Counted from the first letter of the stretch, positions 23,390 to 32,823 are shown. The stretch is 45,207 nt of DNA from Desulfobacterales bacterium (GCA_027027005.1 JALVMN010000076.1:1-45207); one strand, 5' to 3'. Translations and numbers: made by a program. Notes: a model not told the origin generated them from the letters alone.

Positions 23390-26300
23390 GGGAGGGGCCA
23401 CTTCCCCTTTCCAGGAATTGGGCAAGAAAATATCCGGTATGGGAGTCCTTGCATTGGACCAACTCGTGAGGGGTGCCTTGAAACACCACCTCCCCTCCCC
23501 CCTGGCCTCCTTCCGGGCCCAGGTCGATCACCCAGTCGGCCTCCTTTATCACCTCCAGGTTGTGCTCTATCACAAGGATGGTGTTTCCCCTCTCAACAAG
23601 GGCATGAAAGAGTCTCATGAGGTTCCTGGTATCTGCCAGATGAAGGCCGGTGGTAGGCTCGTCCAGGATGTATAGTGTGCCACCTTGCCTCCCTTGGAAT
23701 GAACTGCGCGAATCCCTGACAAATGCCCTGGCAAGCTTTATCCTCTGGGCCTCTCCACCAGAAAGGGTGGGGCTCGGCTGACCTAGCCTCAGATACCCCA
23801 GCCCCAGGTCCTCTATCACCTTTAGTGGCTTGAAAAGGTTGGGCACAGGGGAAAAGAACTCGGCTGCCTCGGTAAAGGTCATATCCAATATCTCTGAGAT
23901 GTCCTTGCCCTTGTATTTTACCTCCAATGTCTCATACCCATATCTTTTTCCATCACAGGTCTCGCACTTCACAAAGACCTGGGGCAAGAACTTCATTTCC
24001 ACCTTCAGCACCCCCTGTCCCTTGCAGGCGCTGCATCTGCCCCCTTCCACATTAAAGGAGAAGTGACCTGCCGCCCATCCCCTGGCCCTGGACTCCGGCA
24101 GCCCTGCCATCAAGGCCCTGATATGGCTCATAACCCCTATGTAGGTTGCAGGGGTGGACCTGGGAGTCCTCCCAATGGGGGAGTGATCCACCACCACGGC
24201 CTTGTTGATCAAGTCCCTGCCCTCAAGGCCCAGGCAGTTCTTGGGCCTTGAGCGGCCCCTGGTCCTTCCCTGTCCCAGATTCTCCAAGACCACATCTTCC
24301 ACCAAGGTGGATTTTCCTGACCCTGATACCCCCGTGACACACACCAGTGCACCTAGGGGTATGAAGACATCAATGCCCTTCAGGTTCCTCGCCCTTGCCC
24401 CCCTGATCCAGATTCCAGGAGAGTCGTGGGAGACCCTCGTCTTGGAGGTGATGGCATATCTGGTGGCATCACTGAGGGCCTGGCCCGTAACCGAACGGGA
24501 ATCTTTCTTGAGCCCATGGGGCGGGCCCTGGTAGATGATCTCTCCTCCATACTCCCCACCGCCAGGGCCAAGGTCTATCACCCAATCTGCCCCCCTCACC
24601 ATGTCCTCGTCATGTTCCACCACCAGTATGCTGTTGCCCCTTGCCTTTATCTTTCTTAGTGCCTCCACCAGGCGTTGATTATCCCTTGGGTGAAGTCCGA
24701 TGGTGGGCTCATCCAGGATGTAGGCCACCCCAGTGAGGTTAGAGCCAAGTTCAGAGGCAAGCCTGATCCTCTGTGCCTCCCCTCCAGAGAGGGTTTCTCC
24801 GGATCTGTCCAGCGAAAGATAGTCGAGACCCAGATCCACCAGGAACTCCAGTTTTCTCTTGCATTCGTCCAAAAGGGGCTGAGCAACCAGGGCATCCGAG
24901 GCCTCGAACCTCAGGCCTTTCAAAAAGGCCAAGGCATCTTTTGCTGGCTTGGCGCAGAGCTCGGCGATATTGAGGCCCTCTATCCTGTAACCCAGGGCTT
25001 CTTTGTTTAACCTGCTTCCTCTGCACGCAGGACAAGGCCTCCCAGTCTCTGTCCTCCCCAGGCCTTGACACCTCTCACAGGCCCCAGCCCTCGTATTGAA
25101 TGAGAAGAGGAGGGGGTCGGGAGCAGCCATCCCTTTATTGCAACTTGGGCAAAAATATTGTTCACTCAGGAACCGTTCCTCCTGCCCGCTTACCACCACT
25201 GCCTCCCTTCCGCCCTCCAAAAAGGCCCTTCTAAGCAGTTCCCTGAGCCTTCGGGCCTGTCCTGAGATCATCCTCAGGCTGCCCACCACCACTTCAATGG
25301 TGTGTTCCTGATACCTTGATAGCCGGGGCAGAGGTTCAAGTTCAACCACCTGACCATTGATCCTGGCCTTGGAGTAGCCTGCCTGGCGCGCCTTTTCCAA
25401 CAGTCCCTTGTGGAAGCCCTTCCGTCTCCTGAGCTTTGGGGCTAGTATCGTGACCTCCTGCCCCCTCATCTCTTGGAGCAAGGCCGCCACCATTTCATCA
25501 AGCCCCTTGGCCCACAGTCTTCTTTTGCATTGCGGGCAAAATGGCTCTGCCACCCTTGCATAGAGCAATCTCAGGAAGTGGTAGATCTCTGTGAGGGTTG
25601 CCACAGTGGACCTTGGACCAGCCTGGCTCATCCTTTGCTCAATGGCCACTGTGGGAGGAACGCCCTGGATGGATTCGGCCTCAGGCCTTTCAAATATCTT
25701 AATGAACTGCCTGATGTATGTGGAAAGTGATTCCACATATCGGCGTTGTCCCTCTGCAAAGACCACATCAAAAGCAAGGGTGGATTTGCCTGAGCCTGAA
25801 ACCCCGCTAAAGACCACCAAGCTGTTTCTCGGGATCTCAAGTGTAACATCCTTGAGGTTGTGGTGCGTTGCCCCCTTTATCCTTATGCCATCCGGGGCCC
25901 CTTCCGTTTTTGAGGCATAGGATGCTGCCGGTTCCACGACTTTGGGGCTTGACTGATTCCAGAACCATCGGGCAGTGATGGAGTCTTCCTGTTCCAGGAA
26001 TTGCTCCATCGGCCCCTGATAAACCACTTGCCCTCCCCTTTCACCCCCTTCTGGCCCCAGGTCCACCACCCAGTCTGCTCGGGCAAGCACTGCGAAATTG
26101 TGTTCCACTACCACCACGGTGTTGCAGTTTTGCAGAAGGCCCTGGAGTGCCTCCATAAGGTAGTGGATGTCACTCATGTGCAAGCCCACGGTGGGCTCGT
26201 CAAGGAGCACGAGGGCATTCAGGAGGGGTTTGGTAAACAGCAACCTTGCAAGCTTCAGCCTCTGGGCCTCGCCTCCCGAGAGGGTGTGAATGGGTTGGCC

Positions 26301-28664
26301 AAGTTTTAGGTATCCCAGTCCCAATTGAGCCGGACCATTAAGTGAGTAAGATAGCCTCGGATGCTCTTTGAAAAATTCCGAGGCCTCGGTAAATGTCATA
26401 TCCAGTATCTGGGCTATGTTCTTCCCTTTATAAGTTGGGACAAGCACCTCTGGTCTGAACCTCTTGCCCTTGCAGGCAGGACACAGCAGATAAACATCTG
26501 AGAGGAACTGCATCTCCACTCTCTCATAGCCCTGGCCCTTACACTCCTGGCACCTTCCCCCATCCACATTGAATGAAAAGGAGGAAGCCGACAACCCCAG
26601 GGCCCTGGCCTCGGGTGTGTCGGCCATCACCTTGCGGATATCATCATAGAGCTTCAGGTAACTGGCCGGATTTGCCCTTGGGCTCCTCCCCACAGGGGAC
26701 TGGTCCACCAGTAGCACATCACCAACCCGGTCAATTCCCTTGAGTTCCTTGAAGGCCCCCGGGCTCTCGGTGGAAAGACCCTTGAGCCTCAGGGCCCCCC
26801 TGTAGAGCACCAACTCCAGGAGGGTGGATTTCCCGGAGCCCGACACCCCGGTGATCACTGTGAGCCTCTGGAGCGGGATTCTTACCTCGATCCCCTTCAA
26901 ATTGTTCTCTGAGGCCCCTTTTATGATCAAAAAATCCTTTGGTCTTCCGTTCTTCTTGAATTCCAGGGGTCGGGATAGGCCAGCCAGTGCCTTGGCCGTC
27001 TTCCCCCGGGAAGAAAGGAGCCCTCCAGGTGGACCTTCATAGACCACCCTTCCGCCCCCCTCCCCTGCTCCAGGGCCCATGTCAATAACATGATGGGCCT
27101 GGAGGATCAGTTGAGGGTCGTGCTCTACCACACAAATGGTGTTCCGCTGGGCAGAGAGGCCGTGCAAGATATTGGTGATGCGCGAGATATCCCTTGCATG
27201 GAGTCCCTTGGAGGGCTCGTCCAGCACATAGAGGGTTTCCACCAGGTTGGAGGCGAGGGCACGGGTGAGCATGGCCCTTGCCACCTCGCCTCCTGAGAGG
27301 GTCCTGGACTGCCTATCCAGGGAAAGGTAGTCAAGGCCGATATCGCAGAGGTAATCCACCCTCCTTGTCAACTCCTCCAAAACCAGCTCGCTTGCAGGGT
27401 CTTCATCAAATGGGCCAACATGGGCCAAGTATTCCCTTGCCTCTCCCACACTCAAGGCATAAAACTCGGCGATGTTAAGGCCCTCCAGCCTGTAGTTAAG
27501 AGCTTGGTCCTTGAACCTTGTGCCCTTGCACCTGGGGCAGGTCACATATGCCCTGAAACGAGAAAGAAAAATGCGAACATGGGCCTTGTACCGCTTGGTC
27601 TCAAGCCAATTGAAAAAGCCCCTTACACCATACCATGCCCCCTTCCCCTCCAGAATCTCCTTCCGCGCCCCCGGGGGGAGTGAGCACCACGGCACATCCA
27701 ATGGGATCCCCCGAGACCTGCAAAAAGAAAGCATGTCCTCCTTTTCGCCCCTGGCAGCCGGCACCTCAAAGACCTTCACCGCACCTTGAGAGATGGAAAG
27801 AGCAGGATTGGGCACCACCAGGTCCCAGTCAATGTCTATAGTCCGGCCAAAGCCGTGGCACTCGGCACAGGCCCCCACCGGACTGTTAAAGGAAAAGAGA
27901 TTGGGTGTTGGGAGAGGAAAGTCGAGCTTGCAGGACGGGCACCCATAGCGGGTTGAAAATGGTATTGGCGCCTCGCCCTCCACATAAACCCTTGATATCC
28001 CCTTGCCAACGGAAAATGCCCGCTCAAATGAGTCCATCAGCCTTCTGAGCCTCTTTTCCTCAAGGCGGAGCCTGTCTATCACCACCTCCAACTCTTCCCT
28101 CTCATGGAGGTCATTGATGTCAATGATCCGCCCATCTTCAAACACTCTCCAGTAGCCAGCCTGCACCAGGCCTTGACGCAGCAGTTCAAAGTCGCTCACC
28201 ACCCGCACCGGGGCCACAATTGTCGCCGCCTTGCCTTGATGGTGCTTTGTCAACAAGCGGGCTGCATCCCGAGGGGTGTCTCTCTTTACACGCCTGGTGC
28301 AGGTCGGGCAAACGAGGGCCGCCTCCCTGAAAAACAGCATCTTGGCAAAGTGGTTTATCTCTGTAAGGGTGCCCAGTGTGGAGCGCGAACTCTTGACAGG
28401 ATTTGTGTGCTCTACGGCTATGGCTGGCGGGATGTTCTCAATTCGGTCCACCCTCGGCCTTGGCATCCGCTCCAGGAACTGGCGGACATAGGGAGAGAAG
28501 GTCTCCACATATCGTCTCTGCCCCTCGGCATAAAGGGTGTCAAGGGCAAGGCTTGACTTGCCGGAGCCCGACACCCCGGTAATCACCACCACCCTGTGAA
28601 AAGGGACCTTCAGATCAAATCCCTTCAAGTTGTTCTGCCGTGCTTTATGTACCTGGATAAACAT
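23379..28664 (-). CDS. uvrA: Tandem-duplicated UvrA-type excinuclease ABC subunit A
   Basis: 1761 residues, about twice UvrA length. Unit one spans about 1-900 and unit two about 926-1761. Each unit has a complete UvrA plan: two ABC ATPase domains, zinc modules (CPTC, CPSC, CAEC, CQEC and equivalents) and the UvrB-binding and insertion regions. All four Walker A loops read GVSGSGKS(S/T) near 31, 605, 953 and 1445. All four Walker B ends keep the Glu (DEPSKGLH, DEPTVGLH, DEPTIGLH, DEPTTGLH). The first signature is altered (LSGGEVAR instead of LSGGEAQR). UvrA is dimeric, so this chain could form an internal dimer. Whether it acts in nucleotide excision repair or another DNA task is unknown. Confidence 0.92.
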   Translation of the reverse strand: MFIQVHKARQNNLKGFDLKVPFHRVVVITGVSGSGKSSLALDTLYAEGQRRYVETFSPYVRQFLERMPRPRVDRIENIPPAIAVEHTNPVKSSRSTLGTLTEINHFAKMLFFREAALVCPTCTRRVKRDTPRDAARLLTKHHQGKAATIVAPVRVVSDFELLRQGLVQAGYWRVFEDGRIIDINDLHEREELEVVIDRLRLEEKRLRRLMDSFERAFSVGKGISRVYVEGEAPIPFSTRYGCPSCKLDFPLPTPNLFSFNSPVGACAECHGFGRTIDIDWDLVVPNPALSISQGAVKVFEVPAARGEKEDMLSFCRSRGIPLDVPWCSLPPGARKEILEGKGAWYGVRGFFNWLETKRYKAHVRIFLSRFRAYVTCPRCKGTRFKDQALNYRLEGLNIAEFYALSVGEAREYLAHVGPFDEDPASELVLEELTRRVDYLCDIGLDYLSLDRQSRTLSGGEVARAMLTRALASNLVETLYVLDEPSKGLHARDISRITNILHGLSAQRNTICVVEHDPQLILQAHHVIDMGPGAGEGGGRVVYEGPPGGLLSSRGKTAKALAGLSRPLEFKKNGRPKDFLIIKGASENNLKGIEVRIPLQRLTVITGVSGSGKSTLLELVLYRGALRLKGLSTESPGAFKELKGIDRVGDVLLVDQSPVGRSPRANPASYLKLYDDIRKVMADTPEARALGLSASSFSFNVDGGRCQECKGQGYERVEMQFLSDVYLLCPACKGKRFRPEVLVPTYKGKNIAQILDMTFTEASEFFKEHPRLSYSLNGPAQLGLGYLKLGQPIHTLSGGEAQRLKLARLLFTKPLLNALVLLDEPTVGLHMSDIHYLMEALQGLLQNCNTVVVVEHNFAVLARADWVVDLGPEGGERGGQVVYQGPMEQFLEQEDSITARWFWNQSSPKVVEPAASYASKTEGAPDGIRIKGATHHNLKDVTLEIPRNSLVVFSGVSGSGKSTLAFDVVFAEGQRRYVESLSTYIRQFIKIFERPEAESIQGVPPTVAIEQRMSQAGPRSTVATLTEIYHFLRLLYARVAEPFCPQCKRRLWAKGLDEMVAALLQEMRGQEVTILAPKLRRRKGFHKGLLEKARQAGYSKARINGQVVELEPLPRLSRYQEHTIEVVVGSLRMISGQARRLRELLRRAFLEGGREAVVVSGQEERFLSEQYFCPSCNKGMAAPDPLLFSFNTRAGACERCQGLGRTETGRPCPACRGSRLNKEALGYRIEGLNIAELCAKPAKDALAFLKGLRFEASDALVAQPLLDECKRKLEFLVDLGLDYLSLDRSGETLSGGEAQRIRLASELGSNLTGVAYILDEPTIGLHPRDNQRLVEALRKIKARGNSILVVEHDEDMVRGADWVIDLGPGGGEYGGEIIYQGPPHGLKKDSRSVTGQALSDATRYAITSKTRVSHDSPGIWIRGARARNLKGIDVFIPLGALVCVTGVSGSGKSTLVEDVVLENLGQGRTRGRSRPKNCLGLEGRDLINKAVVVDHSPIGRTPRSTPATYIGVMSHIRALMAGLPESRARGWAAGHFSFNVEGGRCSACKGQGVLKVEMKFLPQVFVKCETCDGKRYGYETLEVKYKGKDISEILDMTFTEAAEFFSPVPNLFKPLKVIEDLGLGYLRLGQPSPTLSGGEAQRIKLARAFVRDSRSSFQGRQGGTLYILDEPTTGLHLADTRNLMRLFHALVERGNTILVIEHNLEVIKEADWVIDLGPEGGQGGGEVVFQGTPHELVQCKDSHTGYFLAQFLERGSGPSLST

Positions 28665-28982
28665 CCTGCATCATGAATCCGTGCTGTGGTCCCCTTTCTC
28701 AAAAGGGACAGAGGCAACTCATTAAATAATTGTGGCAAAAAAAGGCCAATAGGTTAACCTTATTCTATCCTTTCTTGTCTTTTTAGGAATTATCCTGGAT
28801 TAATCAAATCTTATGGTGGGAGCCCTCAGAGGGGCCTTTGGGGGGATGGAAACGATGTGGGACCAACTCACCCACATGAAGGTAATGCTCCAGGCCATGG
28901 GGGGCACAACACAAACCTTCCCACCCCCGCCAACTATTTTGCACACATTCTAAAGGCCTTGGATACTTGAGAAGTATTGCCG
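28665..28982. other. 318-base gap between uvrA and ridA
   Basis: It holds a 10-bp perfect palindrome AGGTTAACCT (28751-28760) in the uvrA upstream region, next to a weak leftward -10 (TAGAAT), and a 6-bp hairpin near 28690. A 46-codon rightward frame (28813-28953) has no ribosome site and is not called. The T-rich stretch around 28780 is the only other feature. Confidence 0.4.
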
Positions 28983-29363
28983 TTATGTCCTGACTGCAAT
29001 GAATGAAAGCTCGATGGCCGCATCAAACGCAAGGCCTGAGACGGCCACTGTCTCCCTGGCAGGGGGATTCTCCTTAAAATAGGACGCATAGACCTGGTTA
29101 AATTCCTGATAGTCATCCATGCTTTTCAGATATACCGTGACCTTGACCACATCTCTAAGGTCCATGCCGGCCTTTTTCAGCGTATCTTGGAGATTTTCTA
29201 TTGCCTTCTTGGTCTCAGGGACTATCCCACCGGGGACGATCTTGCCCTCATTCTTGTCAAAGCCTATTGACCCTGACATGTAGAGGGTGTCTCCAACCAT
29301 TACAGCCTCACAAAATGGAAGCCCTTTAGGCCCCTTACCTATAATCCTCTTTTCCTTTCCCAT
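28983..29363 (-). CDS. RidA-family imine/enamine deaminase
   Basis: 126 residues. The YjgF/RidA fold is clear: GDTLYMSGSIGFD, ENLQDTLKKAGMDLRDVVKVTVYLKSM and PARETVAVSGLAFDAAIELSFIAV, where the Arg of PPARET is the substrate-binding residue. RidA hydrolyses reactive 2-aminoacrylate made by PLP enzymes. AAGGAGG precedes ATG. It lies 40 bases after the MFS gene and closes the leftward cluster. Confidence 0.92.
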   Translation of the reverse strand: MGKEKRIIGKGPKGLPFCEAVMVGDTLYMSGSIGFDKNEGKIVPGGIVPETKKAIENLQDTLKKAGMDLRDVVKVTVYLKSMDDYQEFNQVYASYFKENPPARETVAVSGLAFDAAIELSFIAVRT

Positions 29364-29403
29364 GGTCTTTCCTCCTTTCGTCTGGATGGCGGACCAGCAT
29401 TGA

Positions 29404-30582
29404 TCAGGATGCCCGTAGGCCCTGGATTATAATCCAAAAGATTATTCCTAGCACAATCAATACCATCCCTGCCACCACAAATGCCCATGCATAACCAAAG
29501 TAAGAGGCTGCAACTCCAGCCACAATGGGGCCCGTGGTATGGCCAATGTCCATGACAGAGCCCAACACCCCCATGGCAGAGCCTCGGCTCTGCTGCTGGC
29601 TCAAGTCTCCGATATAGGCGGATGTGGCAGAGGTGACCACCGAGAGGCTCAGTCCGAAAAATATGCTCAATATCAGGATGGGAACAAACGTGGTAAAGAG
29701 ATGAAAACTGCCGATGCATACGGCCCCCAACAAGGCCCCGACAAATATCTGGGGCGGCCGGCCGTGCCTGTCAGAGAATCGGCCCATCATGGGCTTTGAT
29801 AACGCCAGGGTGAGGACCTGGGAGGATAGGAATATGCCGATTTCATAAGGGCTCAACCCCACACTCAGGCAATAGAGGGGAAGAAATGTTTCAAATGTCC
29901 CGTATGCAAAGAGTATGGCCGCCTCAACCCCGCTGGTGATAAGGATGCCTTTGTGGACGATCACACCCTTGAATGCCTTGAAGGTCTCGGCCCAACTCTC
30001 TTGAGCACGGTTGTTTTGGCGGGGCTCTGAAACCTTTAGACTCAGAACAAGTGCCACCAAGGCTGCCCCGCCACAGACCAGATAAACCACCTTGTAGCTC
30101 ATGGCAGGGTTATAGAGCAGGGCCCCTATGATTCCGCCTCCAACCACAGGGGCCACAAATCTCCCCATAAGTGTGGAGGTGGAAAACCAACCGAGTTTCT
30201 CGCCCCTGCTCTCTTCATAGACATCAGAGACGAGCGCCATTGCAACCGGTACAAATATGGCAGTGGCAAGCCCGTGGTAAAACCGAACCAAGGCAAGCTG
30301 CCATAGCGACTCCACCCACAAATACAAAAAGGGGGCGGTTGAAAATACCATGAGGGAAAAGAGGAGCATCCTTTTCCTCCCGAATCTATCCGAGAGGATC
30401 CCTGCCGGTATACTTGCAACCACCCCTGTAAAGGCCGACACAGAGGCCACAAGTCCCACACCTGAAGGATCTGCGCCCAGGTGCTTGGCAAACAACGGCA
30501 GCACGGGCGACTTGGAAATGGTGGAACTGAATATGGCAAACAGCCCGGTGCCGCAAAGAAGCATGAAGGGGCTAAAGATCAT
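29404..30582 (-). CDS. MFS transporter, 12 TM
   Basis: 392 residues, nearly all hydrophobic helices. The MFS loop 2-3 motif is GILSDRFGRKRMLLF and its half-repeat is GRFSDRHGRPPQI. It is close in length to drug efflux members. Its ATG overlaps the HDIG gene stop (ATGA). The substrate is unknown; the cluster with ChrB raises efflux of a toxic anion or metal, but nothing in the sequence proves this. Confidence 0.88.
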   Translation of the reverse strand: MIFSPFMLLCGTGLFAIFSSTISKSPVLPLFAKHLGADPSGVGLVASVSAFTGVVASIPAGILSDRFGRKRMLLFSLMVFSTAPFLYLWVESLWQLALVRFYHGLATAIFVPVAMALVSDVYEESRGEKLGWFSTSTLMGRFVAPVVGGGIIGALLYNPAMSYKVVYLVCGGAALVALVLSLKVSEPRQNNRAQESWAETFKAFKGVIVHKGILITSGVEAAILFAYGTFETFLPLYCLSVGLSPYEIGIFLSSQVLTLALSKPMMGRFSDRHGRPPQIFVGALLGAVCIGSFHLFTTFVPILILSIFFGLSLSVVTSATSAYIGDLSQQQSRGSAMGVLGSVMDIGHTTGPIVAGVAASYFGYAWAFVVAGMVLIVLGIIFWIIIQGLRAS

Positions 30583-31127
30583 GGCCCGATCAATTGCTGT
30601 ATCTCCCGGTGATATTGGAAGTAGCGGGTCATTGTCTTTTCATTTTTTCCGTACTTGGGATAGTTTTTTAGGATCTCCTCAAAACGCTCCTCTGCTTCTT
30701 TTTCAGAAGAGAGGGTGACAAGGTCCTCGGTGATGATGTCCACAAGCCTGTCAGCATAGATGACGATCTTTTCTTCAAGGTTCTTGAGAGAGTAATCCTT
30801 TGGAGGAAGCCCCAGTTCTTCTGCCTCCTCCCTTGTGAGACCACCCCTTATATGCTTTTCCATGATGGCCGTGATCTCTTCTGGGAGGCCGAGCTCTTTA
30901 CCAAGCTCAGCACCCACCTTGCCGTGTTCAATCTCCCGGGTCTTTGCCTTGCCGAGGTCATGAAACAGGGCCCCTCGAGCAATCAGTTCCATATCAAGGT
31001 CAAGCCCGGTCCTTTCTGCAATCTCAATGGCCTTCTCGGCCACCTTCACGCAATGGGCAATGTCATCCTCTGCCACGCCAGCGCTTCTCAGCAGATTCAC
31101 ATCCTCTTCCCTGATTTGGTAAGTCAT
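30579..31127 (-). CDS. HDIG-domain phosphohydrolase
   Basis: 182 residues from ATG at 31127; the longer upstream frame is unrelated to the family. The HD motif sits in IARGALFHDLGKAKT, preceded by a His in HCVKVAEKAIEIAERTGL, and HGKVGAELGKELGL follows. This is the HDIG pattern of small metal-dependent phosphohydrolases, often archaeal-like, whose substrate is not known. The MFS gene overlaps its stop by ATGA, so the two are coupled. Confidence 0.85.
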   Translation of the reverse strand: MTYQIREEDVNLLRSAGVAEDDIAHCVKVAEKAIEIAERTGLDLDMELIARGALFHDLGKAKTREIEHGKVGAELGKELGLPEEITAIMEKHIRGGLTREEAEELGLPPKDYSLKNLEEKIVIYADRLVDIITEDLVTLSSEKEAEERFEEILKNYPKYGKNEKTMTRYFQYHREIQQLIGP

Positions 31128-31242
31128 TTGTCTTCTCCTTTTCAAATCCCTGTCCCTCTCCCTCTTCAAAAGACGGAGAGATCCAGATGGTCTCCATCCT
31201 GCCAATGGGCAGGTGCTTTCAAAAGGATGGATAAGGTATGGT

Positions 31243-31527
31243 CTATTTAACTCCAAAGTATTGAAGGGTCTCTTTGAGCGCCTTTTCCAGGTCCTCCTGG
31301 AGGTGGCCGAACTTGCCCTTGAGGTCATCATGGATGTGCTGGATGTATTCTTCTGCCGCCTCTTTGCCCCACTTATCTTCAAACATCTTGGCATACTCAT
31401 ACATCTTTGTTATGTTATGTTTTTGGGCCTTTTTGTCGGCATCTCCGTCCAGCCACTCGTGCACCTCCCTGTATTCCTTCCCTGTCCTGGCCTTGCTGAT
31501 CTCCACGTGTTTCTCAATGGGTGGCAT
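31243..31527 (-). CDS. 94-residue helical protein, unknown function
   Basis: A charged, His-rich helical protein (EKHVEISKARTGKEYREVHEWLDG, then EYIQHIHDDLKGKFGHLQED). A strong GGAGG precedes ATG. It follows chrB by 18 bases. I do not recognise the family; His positions such as the HIHDD stretch could bind metal, but this is a guess. Confidence 0.75.
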   Translation of the reverse strand: MPPIEKHVEISKARTGKEYREVHEWLDGDADKKAQKHNITKMYEYAKMFEDKWGKEAAEEYIQHIHDDLKGKFGHLQEDLEKALKETLQYFGVK

Positions 31528-31545
31528 CCTCTAGTCCTCCTTTCC

Positions 31546-32556
31546 TTAGAATTTTGTCTTTGATGCATAGAGCATCTCAAAGACCTCTATGCCCTTTTCA
31601 AGGGCCTCCATATCATCCTTGGCCGTCTTCCTGATGCCCATGAGGACAGACTCCAGGCCGCGGGCATCCGGGGACCTGAACTTTTCATCCTTCATGTCCA
31701 GGTCATGGACAATCTCTGCGATCTTTCGCACCACCTTGTCCTTAATGCCAAAGGCCTTTGTGAGCACCTCAAAGGTGCAGAGGTCACCCACATGGGTAAA
31801 CTCCGCCCCAGCCATATCGAAAGTTACATGTGAGGGCTCTTGTCCTCTCCTCTTGCGTTCATCGACGAATTGAAAGCTGGCTTGGTGGTCTATGAACCTC
31901 TTTATGAGCCATGCAGAGGCCATCCTGTCCACATAGGGCTTTTTCCTGGTAACCCATACCCTCCCCTGATAGTCCCTCAAGGCCTTGGGCTGGATGGAAA
32001 CAGGAGCAAGCCCTGTGGCTCTTTCCCCTTCTCCAGATTCGAGCCTTCCAAGTTCCCGCTTCAGGGTCTGGATCTTATCCTGTAGCTTGCGGCCCGCAGT
32101 ACATGAAAAAAAATCTATGCCTCTTATCTGGTCAAATTCTGCCACACACCTATCAAGCTTATCTCTTATGGCCTTAACCCTTGCTCCCTTTCCCCCTTTT
32201 CTTATGCTGTATATCCGTCTTTCCAACTGATTGAGTTTGCCCTCCAGTGCCTTGTAATCCGACTCCCTTTGATGGTTGAAAAGTTCCACAATCTGCTGGT
32301 TCCCAAGCATTTCAAACCGCTGGGCCACGACAAAATCCCCTTCTCCTCCCATGGCCTTTACCTCGGCCATGATCCACTGGCAGAGCTCGTAATGCTCCTC
32401 ATTGTAAGGAAGCACATACACGGCACCCTTGAGTGATATGGCACCCACCTTGGCAAGCTTTCTCCATATTTTGACCCTGTTTCCCACGGGCCTTGAAGGG
32501 AGACTATAAAAGATGAGAAGCCATTGGGGCGCTTTGGAACCCTTTGCCTGCTTCAT
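31546..32556 (-). CDS. chrB: ChrB-type chromate resistance protein
   Basis: About 336 residues in two parts. The N-terminal half is the ChrB regulator-like domain (WLLIFYSLPSRPVGNRVKIWRKLAK, then GAVYVLPYNEEH and a coiled coil RESDYKALEGKLNQLERRI). The C-terminal half is the ChrB_C domain (VWVTRKKPYVDRMASAWLIKRFIDHQASFQFVDE, then FDMAGAEFTHVGDLCTFEVL). Known ChrB proteins act as chromate-sensing regulators with ChrA efflux pumps. There is no chrA here. AGGA precedes ATG at 32556, one codon inside a TTG start. Confidence 0.88.
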   Translation of the reverse strand: MKQAKGSKAPQWLLIFYSLPSRPVGNRVKIWRKLAKVGAISLKGAVYVLPYNEEHYELCQWIMAEVKAMGGEGDFVVAQRFEMLGNQQIVELFNHQRESDYKALEGKLNQLERRIYSIRKGGKGARVKAIRDKLDRCVAEFDQIRGIDFFSCTAGRKLQDKIQTLKRELGRLESGEGERATGLAPVSIQPKALRDYQGRVWVTRKKPYVDRMASAWLIKRFIDHQASFQFVDERKRRGQEPSHVTFDMAGAEFTHVGDLCTFEVLTKAFGIKDKVVRKIAEIVHDLDMKDEKFRSPDARGLESVLMGIRKTAKDDMEALEKGIEVFEMLYASKTKF

Positions 32557-32607
32557 CAAAAATTCCTGACCGGTGATCTAAGGAGTTGTTATGCTTTGTT
32601 GCGTATG

Positions 32608-32739
32608 TTATACCTTGTAACACCTGTTACATTCCATGTCAACCACCTTCCCGCCCTTTTTGACCCTTTCCCATGGCAACAATTGGATTGTTTCCTCTTC
32701 TCCGTGCCTTTCAACATGCCTTGTCACTTTTATACGCAT
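32608..32739 (-). CDS. 43-residue CxxC protein upstream of chrB
   Basis: MRIKVTRHVERHGEEETIQ is the N-terminus; the end holds CNRC and the C-terminal YKV. Arg is mostly AGG and Glu GAA, as in neighbours, which supports coding. Its stop lies 51 bases before chrB, same strand. The ribosome site is weak. The ORF extends upstream beyond the ATG but that part overlaps the aminotransferase promoter and is not counted. Confidence 0.5.
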   Translation of the reverse strand: MRIKVTRHVERHGEEETIQLLPWERVKKGGKVVDMECNRCYKV

Positions 32740-32768
32740 TGACACCGAAAAAAGCTCTCTTATATACT
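32739..32768 (+). promoter_or_regulatory. Promoter of the aminotransferase gene
   Basis: Perfect TTGACA (32739-32744), 18-base spacer, TATACT (32763-32768). Start near 32775, a leader of about 50 bases to the ATG. Confidence 0.75.
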
Positions 32769-32823
32769 GCCTTCCACCCACACCTCGACCCCACATTGTG
32801 GTGTTATTCAAAGGAGGACTATT

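Noticed and set aside
24751-25071. Many 70-150 codon open frames inside uvrA, on both strands
   Set aside because: They are shadows of a long GC-biased gene, have no ribosome site and no recognisable protein pattern.
30126-30539. 137-codon frame within the MFS gene
   Set aside because: Alternative frame of a hydrophobic gene; no ribosome site and no family.
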